Shown here piece after piece: positions 47,301 through 58,000 of a stretch of 64,000 bases of DNA. Numbering within the stretch: position 1 is the stretch's first letter; the number at the start of each line of letters is the position of its first letter. The position numbers and the translations under genes were made by a program. Below the pieces are notes generated by a model, which made no database searches, had not been told where the DNA came from, and worked only from the letters and a program-made list of their open reading frames with translations. Origin of the DNA: Adineta steineri (Eukaryota; Rotifera; Eurotatoria; Adinetida; Adinetidae); NCBI GenBank assembly GCA_905250115.1, contig CAJNOI010000093.1, positions 205,876 through 269,875 on the forward strand. Direction: 5' to 3'.

Positions 47301-47424
47301 AAAGAATAAATTCACCATTTAATGATTTATGCATACTTTCATTATCTTTTGATGAATAAGCCATCGTACCCATTCGATCTGCTTGAACATTTTCTTCTCC
47401 TTTTTTTTCTTTATTTTCAGACAT
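44392..47424 (-). CDS. ADP-ribosyltransferase / TPR-repeat protein, single exon
   Basis: A 1010-residue intact frame. Residues about 30-260 form an arginine-specific mono-ADP-ribosyltransferase (R-S-E class): IQLYRGQFLSKDELNRL supplies the Arg, ISMNSFLSTSKNRKKAFEFA the STS motif, and YSDFQDEEEILFVFGSMF the ARTT-type E-E-E loop. From about residue 290 to the end there are roughly 15 TPRs, partly kinesin-light-chain-like (YNAIGLMSLENNAEQKAYEY, YYEKALENQLKTLSWRHPS). The second half has shorter Asn/Tyr-rich repeats (YYILGNISYDKQNYDQSLKY). The enzyme would move ADP-ribose from NAD+ to protein Arg; the TPRs probably choose targets. There is no signal peptide, so it is cytosolic. This architecture is typical of a large bdelloid family. 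The highly similar C-terminal repeats suggest recent internal duplication. Confidence 0.88.
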   Translation of the reverse strand: MSENKEKKGEENVQADRMGTMAYSSKDNESMHKSLNGEFILYQILLKQILDGKFSLNLNEKSLYEHFQPSDPKDKSIYKEFDKKYKASKAINWYTRESCVYKTLNKALRTQDIKNTSPFATFIKDLNTQLTKEHQIFIKQQKTSTIQLYRGQFLSKDELNRLKTAHGELISMNSFLSTSKNRKKAFEFAKSRTPPSDDLISILLELNVNINSITKPYADIERYSDFQDEEEILFVFGSMFRMDNVQFDEQNNLWIVTLTLCANDDPDIKQFLSILEKETEGQNSLVSMGNNLMEMNKFDDAYAHLERILNNKLLTDPIDCVQCHLMVGKVEEKRGNYNASIDQFNNGLDYLLKDSSLKDHQLVSQCYNSLGYVYCKLKEYEKAFQYFELALNSKNNDLSLTYLGLAKIHFKMTNYHLSLEYLQKILHSKPEPSHAIITETNIYIGSIYAAMNNNEEATKYFDKVIELQIRKLSKDHPDLGYTYNAIGLMSLENNAEQKAYEYFSKAYQLQSQSLPNNHPDFAKTFTNFGNYYMKLKDLDNALIYYEKALENQLKTLSWRHPSVVESYLILGNTYWKKRNFDQAAIYFDKVLKSELAREKISESSLSLSYKTLGDLYYDKSNVYLDKKILDEALDFYLNDLKIELKVKLHEDLSLVDLYKRIAEIFYKKHNYGQAILHYNRLLDCYYKNLPINQIKIDEIYEIIGKIYLKRHHFNETLLYYQNQSGENENKHKHIDDIYFEKRYLDQSLNYFQDKLLKYRKNSSQINNIYYILGNISYDKQNYDQSLKYFFKLFNKNLKKQNFNDLALKYIYEAIAMNYFHKQNYNQSLTYFYRLIECLLMNNTKNYSFIDKIYNLIGKIYLDKDYTIKYLSNKKQNQTVDHLPINNSQFEKYYLEQTLMHFQNLLKNNKKKNDSLDDIYRIIANIYLKKRDFNQSLNYFHQSINYQPEQSLSLAQTYILIGEIYRKQHLSNYALQSYQDSLNILQSIKPRDQSLIDNIQKKIRKINSYSI

Positions 47425-49334
47425 TAGTTTATTAGAAAAATTTTCAAAAAATCTAACAAATTAAACAAAATAAATAATTATTCAATTCAAATTTATCTTT
47501 GCAATTCTCATTGACGAACTATTTAAACATATGGAAATGATTACTATCCATATTTTTATATTTTTCTTCTTTATGTTTAAAAATTACACAAATCGATGAA
47601 CTATCGTAATGTTTAATTCTTTTTTATCGTCATTAATCAAATTATTAAGTAGTATAAAAGTGTATGTGGCTCTTAGAGAGTTTCAATAGAAACTATTGGA
47701 GTTAAAATAAAGAGTTTTTTTAAAATCGAAAAAAATACAATATACGACATATATATATATCAATAATACTATCACTGAAATATTTATCCACCTATTTATT
47801 TCTCATCATGTTTCTCTCAAGGATGAGGTGAACGACGAAAACATTAATAAAACATATTTCTCAAAACATTATGTGACCATGAATATTTACACATATCGAA
47901 TTCGAATCAACATAATCAAATACCTATCTATTCATCTGCATACCCTATTTATTGAGGGATAATTACGTGAATAGATCGATGTATAGATCGCTAATTGGGT
48001 TGACAGATGGGTGAGTGTCATACAATGTTTTATAGGAACATTTTCAAAGTCAAATAAGTTTCTCAAACTCAAATTTATTTTAGATAAATTTGAAAGCACT
48101 TTCTGAGAAGCAATAAATATCTTAAAAATTATATTTATCTATGCAAAACACAGGGAAAAGACGATCATTTAACAAATAATTGTTTATTTCGCCGTGTTCG
48201 ATTAGTTTCTAGGTACAAACTTGTCAATGCAAGTTACTCATAATTTCGTTGAACTATTTATCTATACTACTGATTTATCGAGAAAAAGGTTGAGTATATA
48301 ACTATCTATCTGTCAATGACAGAATTATTAAAATAATACGAAGAAATGTTCAATGATAATATCACTGAAATTTGTTATGAATTTAAGAAGTCATATCAGT
48401 TTTCAGTGAAAATATTTTTTCAAATATTAACAAAATTTCTATCTAATTTTCTAAGATATAAAAGTTTAGAAGAAACAACAAAAGATTCTTGAAAAACAAC
48501 TATATTAAATATCGAGATTTTTGAATCTATGAAGAAAAAGAAATTAAATTGAAGCATTTTTATTAGATTTATTCTTACCTTAGATAAAGAGAAAAAAATG
48601 TTTTTATGAAATTCTAAATTAATGTCATAAACTATAAGTAAAACTATTTTGAAATGAAATAAAATCCTTATGGTTATTTACATAATCTAAGTATCCCTAT
48701 GATATTCATCAGAGCATGAAATAGCTCGTTAATTTGTTATTTTTTCACTAGTCTTATATGTAAAATGAGCCATATTTATTTCTATAAAACACAAATTTCT
48801 ATGTTTTATCCTTGTTTAAGCATAATTTTCACCTTTATCGTTTGAGATAAAAACATGATTCTCATATAATATACTAATACTACTTAATTACAACTTATAT
48901 TTTTCATACTTGGATATCAATCATATTTTATTTTGCTATTAGAAAAATGTAATATGTAGTTTTTGATGATCAAAATAAGTAATAAATATATCCATTCTCC
49001 ATTTACTTTTCATTTGACAGATAATTACTAACTTCGATTTTTGATGTATCAATACGAAAATATTTTCAAGTATTATTTGTGTAAAACTACAACGAATATT
49101 TAGCGAACTATTCTTGTGTTCAATTCTATTTATAAAGATAATGAAGAAGTTTTTATCTCTCTTCATAAATCAAACGTATTTCTGACAAGCTTCTAATATA
49201 GTTAATTGACCGAACTATATGATTTTGTATAGAAGAGAAACTAGAGGTTTCATCAATAATTTGTAAGAGTGTGTATTTGAGAAAATGAAAATGTATTGCG
49301 CGTATTCACAAGTGTATAATTAACAAGTTGAATA
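47425..49334. other. intergenic region, nothing seen
   Basis: About 1.9 kb of AT-rich DNA between two divergent genes. The open frame at 48939-49166 (-) has no support. Confidence 0.55.
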
Positions 49335-50195
49335 ATGAATATTGTGAAGAATCGTTTAGTAAGATTAAAATTTGTTAATTTAAAAAAAGAAAAATATTTT
49401 TAGTAGTATGAAGATGAATATAATATTGAATTACGTTATTATTATTTAATTCAATTAATATTAGATGAGAATTGGTTAGAAATTTTAAATATTTTAGAAG
49501 AAACACCTTCAATTCATTTATCTTTTATTCAATTTGCATTTCAAGTAAAGAAATTCTTTTTGTTTTTATTTGAATATTTTTAATAAAATCAAATAGTATA
49601 TTCCATTGACAATGATTAATAAAATTCGAGTTGAAAAAGTAAAAGAACGTTTAAATTCTATTGAAATAATTCAAAATCGAAAAGAAAATTCTTTTGAAAA
49701 TTATCGAAATGAAAGAAATTCTTTCTCATCTTCATGTTCATCATTAACATCCATTGAATCATTTCAACAAACAATTCGATTTTTATCTAAAGGTAAATTT
49801 TATCGAAAATATTTTCATTGGAATTCAATTGGAAAAGGTGAATGTGAAATTATTGAAAATAATCAATCAGGTTTGAATTTTCAAAAAAATCTAACTTTAA
49901 TTATTCATTTATTTAAAATGAAGGAGAAATTCTAATTCGTTTTTGGATTTTAAAAAGTAATTCAATCAAACTTGTTTTTCTTGTTAATCTTGATCAATCA
50001 AATAATTTTTATCTTTTATCAAATAAATCTTCATCTTCATATATTATTAAATTTCAAGCAAACAATCAATGTGATTATCCGCATACGAAGAAATTGATTT
50101 TATATAAAATTAAATTTAATGTAAAAATTTTTTCTAAAACTATTTCTTCTAAATGTAAATCTGGATATATATTTTTAGTCGATAATGGATGTTAA
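49335..50195 (+). CDS. unrecognised small protein, 4 exons
   Basis: The exons 49335-49358, 49407-49544, 49597-49870 and 49924-50195 join in frame to 235 codons plus a stop (708 nt). The start is a tiny 24-nt first exon (MNIVKNRL). The second is helical (LIQLILDENWLEILNILEET) and the third carries a Ser-rich stretch (SFSSSCSSLTSIESF) and FHWNSIGKGECEII. The last is beta-rich (EILIRFWILKSNSIKLVFLV) and ends IFLVDNGC. The third intron (49871-49923) starts GTTTGAATTT and ends atgaag; without it the frame breaks, and with it the frame is open to the stop. I do not recognise the family. There is no signal peptide or membrane span, so it is probably cytosolic. Confidence 0.55.
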
Positions 50196-50758
50196 ACGAA
50201 TGAAAGATATTTTAACCTTGAATTGTAAGGACATGCTTTCTCATGTGAAATATGATTCATAATGTATACATATTGTTTGTGTTAATAATAGAAATATTCT
50301 CACTCGGTTATACACAATGAAAAGAACATTATCATTCTCTCTCTTTCTTGTTTAATTGAATATCAAGTATATATACATAGATATATATATAGCCATCTTT
50401 CAACGTCATTTCATACACAAAATCTACTCAATCAACCAGTAGACAAAAAAAAGAAGAAGAAAAAGAAGAAGACAAGGAAACTAATAATAATAATAAAAAC
50501 TAAAGCTAATTCATATCCTTTCTTGGTATCATTCGCTCTTTGTACATATATCAACAACATTCTTTTCTTTTCTTTTCTTCTCTTTTCTTTTCTCATGAAT
50601 ATTAGTAGAGAAGATTCTATATAATAAGGAGGAGAAGAAGAGAAAAAGAAATCCCTGAGAATAAGAGACAATTCTTGTATAGATAATTGCAACATTTGTG
50701 TGTTTGTTACATATTGATAGACGAATACGAGAAAGAAGAACTTATCTAATTATTAAAC
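50196..50758. other. intergenic region with purine/pyrimidine-rich runs
   Basis: Contains AAGAAGAAG-like and TTTTCTTTTC runs near 50450-50660. It probably includes the promoter of the gene at 50759. No gene is seen. Confidence 0.55.
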
Positions 50759-51249
50759 ATGGGAATATTAAAAGGCAAAGAAGCTGCTTTATCACATATT
50801 GATCAATCTAAAACGGCATTTTTAGCAACAATGTCCGAAGTTGAACAAGGTGCTTCAACTCATACAATGCCACCACGAGATCATTATATTATTAAATTTA
50901 AACGTGAAACAATTAAAAATTTAAAAGGTCGAGTTTATGAAACAATGAAACAATATGCTTATGAACAATTAGGTTTGAATACAAAATCTTTTTTCTCTAA
51001 TATAAATATATATATTTTATTTCAATTTTAGGTGAAAGTATACCTGCATTTGTTGGTGGAAAAGAAGCTGAAGATGGTAAAGTTGGTATTTTTAATCCAA
51101 CAACTCCACCAGTTCCAACTGTTGGTACACAATATGTTGCTTGTATTTATGAAGATCTTAAAGTTGTAGATTGTCTTATTGAAATTGATTGGAGTGAAGT
51201 TGATGAATTAGTTAAACAAGCAACTGCAAGACGTAAATCAATCGTTTAA
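50759..51249 (+). CDS. unrecognised conserved-looking protein, 2 exons, 143 aa
   Basis: Exons 50759-50972 and 51032-51249 join through a GTTTGA donor and a ttttag acceptor (G|GT) to give 143 codons plus a stop. The protein is soluble with no signal peptide: MGILKGKEAALSHIDQSKTA, then PPRDHYIIKFKRETIKNLKG, YETMKQYAYEQLG, FVGGKEAEDGKVGIFNPTTP, then YVACIYEDLKVVDCLIEIDW and a basic end (ATARRKSIV). The even composition, lack of low complexity and clean intron indicate a real conserved gene. The second residue is Gly, so N-myristoylation is possible. I cannot name the family. Confidence 0.7.
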
Positions 51250-51344
51250 TTCTTTTGTTTTATATACATTTTTCTTTTATTAATAATATTATTATTATTG
51301 CTTTATTCCCTTAACCTTTTTATTTGTCTTTTTTTTGCATGATT

Positions 51345-52165
51345 TCATTTATTAACGAAATAAACAAGATTTAATAAGAAAATTAAATATGGTGTTATCG
51401 ACAAATATGAACCACTTGATCGACATATACATGGTGCAGTCGTGCTAGTGCTTTGCTCTGTCGCCGGATTTGTTGACACTTGGGCAGTAGTCATTGTCGA
51501 GGATTGAGTAGCAGTCGCGGTCGTTGCCGGTGTCATTGCCGTTGCCGTTCCTGTTGTCTTTGTTGAAGATTGGGTAGTAGTTGCCGTTGCTGCTGTCGTT
51601 GTTGGAGATAGAGTAGCAGTCGTTGCCGTTGTTACTCCTGTACTAACAGTTGTCATCATTTCTGTTGAAGTTATTGCCGTTGCTGTTGCTGTTGAGATAG
51701 TAGTTAAAGTGGTAGTATTAGAAATATCTCCTGGACATTTTTCACCAAATAAATGTGAACCTGATGAACAAAAACAAGCATAATATGATTTTGGTTCCAT
51801 AGATGATTCAAATTCTTCAGAACAATAAGAATCTTCTGGACCACAAATTCCTGGTCGTTCACATATGCCTATATTAATAATAAGTAAGAAAAAGTAAAGA
51901 AAGAAAATAAATTAACTGACGACAAGGACGATTTATCTCATATTGAGAATCTGGGCAAGTACAAAATATTTGATCATTACGTTTTGCCCAACTATAATTA
52001 TTTGCTGGTACAAAATGTCCACCTAGTTCACATACACTTGAACCTAATCAATGAAATTATTTAGATAAATTTCTCAAATATTTCATGTTTATTACCATCA
52101 CGTTCAACTGGATTGGAATTTATTGAATAAATTAGAAAAAAAACGATTAAAATACTTTTCATCAT
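51345..52165 (-). CDS. mucin-like Thr-rich surface protein, probably GPI-anchored, 3 exons
   Basis: The exons 52165-52096, 52043-51921 and 51868-51345 join in frame to 238 codons plus a stop. A signal peptide (MMKSILIVFFLIYSINS) is followed by a Cys-rich head: SSVCELGGHFVPANN, IFCTCPDSQYEINRPC, ICERPGICGPEDSYC, ACFCSSGSHLFGEKCPGD. A Thr/Ala/Ser-rich stretch of about 90 residues follows (TTATTATLSPTTTAATATTT type). At the end is APCICRSSGSYL and a hydrophobic tail (LIFLLNLVYFV) that fits a GPI-attachment signal. It should be an O-glycosylated cell-surface or cuticle protein. The Thr-rich part is encoded by imperfect GTTGCCGTTGCTG-type repeats with more G and C than the surroundings. Such stretches change length quickly. 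Confidence 0.75.
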
Positions 52166-55023
52166 ATTACTTTTCTAACAAATATTTTTTAGAAATGAGT
52201 AGAAAACTGATCGATTACTGGTTTTAATATAAAAATGAGCAGATGTTTTTATTTCTCATCATATAGTGAATCATATTTCGATGTTTAGTCTGTTATTGAT
52301 AAGAAAATAGTAAATACAATTTTTTGTATAAGTAAAAGAAAAATGAATAATTGAAAAAGAAATAAGTTTATGACGCAATTTTTTGAAAAAGAGATTATCC
52401 GATGTATAATTTAGTACTCCATGAAGATATATTTAACCTTGACAAATGATTTTTCCCAGATGTTAAATGAAGTAAATGTTTATTTTCCTTCGTATATATA
52501 TTATCTCATTAAAAATCAATTTTCTAGACTTTTAGTATTTATAAGAAGATTATTTGCTTTAAATTCTAATATATATTTAATTAAAATTAATTGAAAATAT
52601 TCATAAAAGATAATTAATAAAAATATTTATTTAATTTTCTGTTAAATAATATTTAATTTGTAAATGAATAATCTATTGAATGAGTATGAGTATGAGTATG
52701 TATCTATCTATTTATATAATTAGTGTTTATTATTGTATCAATCCAGTCTGTTTATTAGTAACATAAATATGGATATCTTCCACTTTTCACATACGAACGG
52801 CGTTTTCTTCTTATTCTTGTTGACAATTTTTTTCTTTTTATCTTTACGCGAGATATTCTAATCTAATAATTGATTTTTTAGTCAACACGTTAACATGTAG
52901 AATTAATTGAAAAACATGATAAATATTCTATTTTTATTTTTAGAAACTATTAAAAGAAACAAATAAATCATAAAAATCTAGTTAAACAATCAACAAAGAA
53001 ACTCTAACTTCTCCATATTTCTTCTTGTATATTTGTTGGGGCGAAAAAGTTATTTACTTTATGTAAATGTCTTGTCAAGAGTTTCGTTAATTATTCTATT
53101 TACAACGACTAGACTAGAACAATCAAGAGAATAACTATCGATTATCTTTCCTATTAAATATCTTTAAACTACATTCAAATCAATGAATAATACTTGAAGA
53201 TTTAAATCATCACAAGTTAATCTTATAGTGATTATGATCAAAATTTTAAAGAAATATATTATGGTGTTATACTAAGTATAAATCAATTAATAATTAATAT
53301 AACTCTAGTAGAAAGGTTGTAGTCAAATATCTTTTGACTAATTGATATAAAAACATAAGTGGATATTTTATCTAAATGATAATATTTTTCTCGTTAAGAT
53401 CTCATTTTCTAATAAATATAATATATAAATCAATCCAAGATCATTATTCTTCAAAGAAATTCTCCTATTTAGTATTATTCTTAATTGAGACTACTAATTA
53501 ACGATCAAATATCAACAAGAAATTCATCAAAGTTATCCAAAGAATTTCTTTTCATTTCTTATCTATGTCTTCACATTAACATTTTCTCCTTTGCTGATAC
53601 TTTCCTTATTCTTCCAAACGTCATTGATTTTAATGTTACCAAGATTACTACTTTTTAGAAATAAATTTGAGAAGAGAATTTTTGTATATTATATTTCATA
53701 AAAAACAATATTGTTTAAAAATAGATCAAATTCTTTTGACAAACTATGTATTTATATATATAAGAGAAAACTAATTTGCTTCATTAATTATTCCAGGTTT
53801 ACTATATAACCTTCTAGGGGGGAAATACAAGTCTATATCTTACACTATTCAAGTCTTCTCATATATCGTCATATTTACAATCTATATAAGAATATATGTT
53901 TTAAACTATTTTATTTTTCATATTCATTCTTATATACTGACAATATGTTACAAATACATGTTGTCCATGTATTCCATTTTACTCTATATCCTCTTCATTG
54001 ATAACGTCATCGACGATAGAAAAGGTTATTTATGTCATTCATACAGCAACATTTGGCATACTATTTTTGTCATTCATTACTTAATAAAAGCAAAAATCGA
54101 ATACTTTTTACATTTATACTCAATGCTTTAATTACATCACAGATCGACATAGCTCAAATATCGTTTCGTTCACTGAATGAAGCACCCAACCTTAAAGAAT
54201 TAAAGTGTTTTTTAAAAAGAGATATTTAAACTGGTACTGATGAAAATTTTTTCTTTATAATACTTTCAGATAAATGAGAATTCGATATGTTTATGTTGTC
54301 TTTTTATCAATCAATAAGAACTATGATTTAATCTAAATTTGAGATAAAATCATTGTAAAAACAGTATTACGAAAATGATTACGATTATTAAACTATAAAA
54401 TTTCAATAAAATATTTTTTCAAAATCTAATGTAATTTTTCTTCATCATTGTTAAAACTTGCGTAATCATTTCTGGTAAATGTTGTAATTTTCTATTTCAT
54501 GATTTGAAGAAAACAAAGATTCTATTGTGAAATAATCTTATTTATTTTTATCCATTAGAAATTTATTTATTTATTTATTGAAAAAATTGAAGGCTTTTTT
54601 TAAAGTTTATTTTCTATAGATAAATCTATCCATAAGAATGAGTCTTAACAAATTTTCCTCTATCGTATTAATATATAATGATTTAATAGATGACGTTACT
54701 TATTAGATAATCATAATAGAAGAAATAAATAAAGTGTAGTTTATTAGTGAGAAATCTCTCAGTCATGGAATTGTATCTTTTGTTAAATTTTCTAAAATTA
54801 TATTTCAACTAGAATATTTAAAATTCGTTGGCTTTCTAGATTTTTCAATATAAAACTTGATACGATTAATAAAAATATAAAATTTTTCATGAAAAAAATA
54901 TTTTCTAATTAAATAAATTCTTTAATAAAAGATAAAATAGCGACATCTGTTCTCGATTGATTTGTGATTGTGTGAAAAGATTGAACCAATAGAAATTTGT
55001 TGTTGTTGTTTCGGTTCATTGTG
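52166..55023. other. long AT-rich intergenic region
   Basis: About 2.9 kb with no supported gene. It holds a small GAGTAT repeat near 52681-52700. The open frame at 54032-54229 (+) has no homologue I know and no splice context. Confidence 0.6.
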
Positions 55024-55032
55024 TATAAATAG
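55024..55032 (+). promoter_or_regulatory. TATA box of the RPB1 gene
   Basis: TATAAATAG, a full consensus TATA box 53 bp upstream of the RPB1 start codon. Initiation about 30 bp downstream would leave a 5' leader of roughly 30 nt. Confidence 0.6.
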
Positions 55033-55084
55033 GAGTGTCGCAATGCAATTTTGTCTATTCCTGTTAAGTTGAAGTCGGAGTAAG

Positions 55085-58000
55085 ATGGTCTACTTCAACT
55101 CTCAAATAGCTGATTCTATAGCCCCATATCGAAATGTACGTCGAGTTCAATTCGGAATATTATCTCCGGATGAAATAAAACGTATGTCTGTTACAAATCC
55201 TCCAATAGAACATCCAGAATTAATGGAAGGAGGAAAACCCAAAGAACGCGGTCTGATGGATCCACGTCAAGGTCCACCTGATCGAAATTCTAAATGTAAA
55301 ACATGTGCTGGATCTTATATTGAATGTTCTGGACATTTTGGTCATATTGAATGTGAGAATAAAAAAATATATTTTCGTTTAATAAAAATAATATATATTT
55401 AGTAACAAAGCCAGTGTATCATGTTGCTTTTCTTGCAAAAATTTTAAAAATTTTACGTTGTGTTTGTTATCATTGTTCAAAATTACTTGTTGATCCAAAT
55501 GATCCAAAACTTGTTGATATTATGAAAAAAACTAAAGGACAATATCGTCGACGTCTTGCTTTTGTTTTTGATGTTTGTAAAGGACAAAAACTTTGCAAAG
55601 GTTTGACTTTTTTATTCTTCAATAGAATTTTCCTCTACTTTTTTTTGTTTTTAAATATTATAAAATAGGAAGTGAAAGTGATAATGGTAATGAAGTAACA
55701 ATGAAATATGCTGGTGGATGTGGTCGTCCACAACCAAAATATCGTCGATCAGGTCTTGATGTTTATGTTGAATGGAAAGAAGCATTAGATGAAAATCAAG
55801 AAAGAAAAATGAAATTAACAGCTGAACGTGTTCTTTCAATATTTAAAGCAATACCTGATTCTATTTGTCATGTATTAGGAATGGATCCACGTCATGCAAG
55901 ACCAGATTGGATGATTATTACTGTTTTACCTGTACCACCTATGGTAAATAAACAACTTTAAAATTAGTTTGAATAAATAAATATATTTTTTTTCTCTTTC
56001 TTAAAGTGTGTTCGTCCATCAGTATTAGTATTTGGTACAGCACGTAGTCAAGATGATTTAACATTTAATTTAGCAAATATATTAAAAGCTAATAGAACAT
56101 TACGTGAAGATGAACAACGTGGTGCAGCATCACATATATTTGATGAACATCTTACCTATCTTCAATATCATTGTGCAACATTAATTGATAATGATATGCC
56201 TGGTATGCCACAATCATGTCATAAAAGTGGAAGACCACTTAAATCAATCAAAGCTCGTCTTAAAGGTTTGTCAAACAAAAAAAACAAAAAAAAATGTTTT
56301 TCTTTAACTTATAAAAATATTTTTTTTTATAATAAAATAGGAAAAGAAGGTCGAATTCGTGGAAATTTAATGGGAAAACGTGTTGATTTTAGTGGTCGAA
56401 CAGTTATAACACCAGATCCAAATTTAGCTATTGATCAAGTTGGTGTTCCACGTTCTATTGCACAAAATTTAACTGTACCAGAAATAGTTACACCATTTAA
56501 TATTGAATGGTTACAAGAATTAATTCGTCGTAATGCAGCTAAATATATCATCTGGGATACAGGTGATCGTATTGATCTTCGTTTTCATCCAAAACCATCA
56601 GATTTACATTTACAATGTGGTTATATTGTTGAAAGACATATGATGGATGATGATTTAGTTGTATTTAATCGTCAACCAACATTACATAAAATGTCAATGA
56701 TGTCTCATCGTGTTAAAATTTTACCATGGTCAACATTTCGTTTAAATTTAAGTGTAACAACACCATATAATGCTGATTTTGATGGTGATGAAATGAATTT
56801 ACATTTACCCCAATCAGTTGAAACAAAAGCTGAATTATCTCAATTAATGATGGTACCACGTTTAATAATAACACCACAATCAAATCGTCCTGTTATGGGT
56901 ATTGTACAAGATACATTAACTGCTGTTAGAAAAATGACAAAACGTGATGTATTTATTGAAAAAAGTGATTTTATGAATTTATTAATGTTTTTACCATCAT
57001 GGGATGGACACATTCCACAAGCAGCTATATTAAAACCTAAACCATTATGGACTGGTAAACAATTATTTTCATTAATATTACCAAAAGAAGTCAATTGTAT
57101 ACGTACACATGGTCAACATCCAGATGATGAAGATGATGGACCATTTAAATGGATATCACCAGGTGATACAAAAGTATTAGTTGAAAATGGTCGTTTATTA
57201 TCTGGTATATTATGTAAAAGAACATTAGGTACATCAGCTGGTTCATTTGCACATATTGTTTTTATGGAATGTGGTCATGATATTGCTGGAAAATTATATT
57301 GGCATATTCAACTTGTTGTTAATAATTGGTTAATGTTAGAAGGACATTCAATTGGCATTGCTGATACAATTGCTGATCAACAAACATATGAAACAATTCA
57401 AGCAACAATTAAAAAAGCAAAAACTGAAGTACACAAAGTTATTGAAAGAGCACATAGAGATTCATTAGAACCATCACCAGGAAATTCATTAAGACAAACA
57501 TTTGAAAATATGGTTAATGGTTTATTAAATAGTGCTCGTGATAATACAGGTTCATCAGCTCAAAAATCTTTATCGGATTTTAATCAATTTAAAGCTATGG
57601 TTATTAGTGGTGCAAAAGGTTCATCAATTAATATTTCACAAGTTATTGCTTGTGTTGGACAACAGAATGTTGAAGGAAAACGTATACCATTTGGTTTTAA
57701 ACATCGTACATTACCACATTTTGTTAAAGATGATTATGGACCAGAAGCAAAAGGTTTTGTTGAAAATTCTTATTTACAAGGTTTAACACCTGCTGAATTC
57801 TTTTTTCATGCTATGGGTGGTCGAGAAGGTTTAATTGATACAGCTGTTAAAACAGCTGAAACTGGTTATATTCAACGGCGATTAATTAAAGCTATGGAAT
57901 CTGTTATGATTAAATATGATGGAACTGTACGAAATCAAATTGAACAATTAATTCAATTTACATATGGTGAAGATGGTTTAGCTGGTGAAAATGTTGAATT

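Noticed and set aside
54032-54229. 65-codon plus-strand frame in the region upstream of RPB1
   Set aside because: No recognisable domain, no splice context and AT-driven composition; probably chance.
56840-57094. Minus-strand open frame inside RPB1, and similar antisense frames inside AGL and the ADP-ribosyltransferase gene
   Set aside because: Shadows of strongly coding sequence on the other strand.
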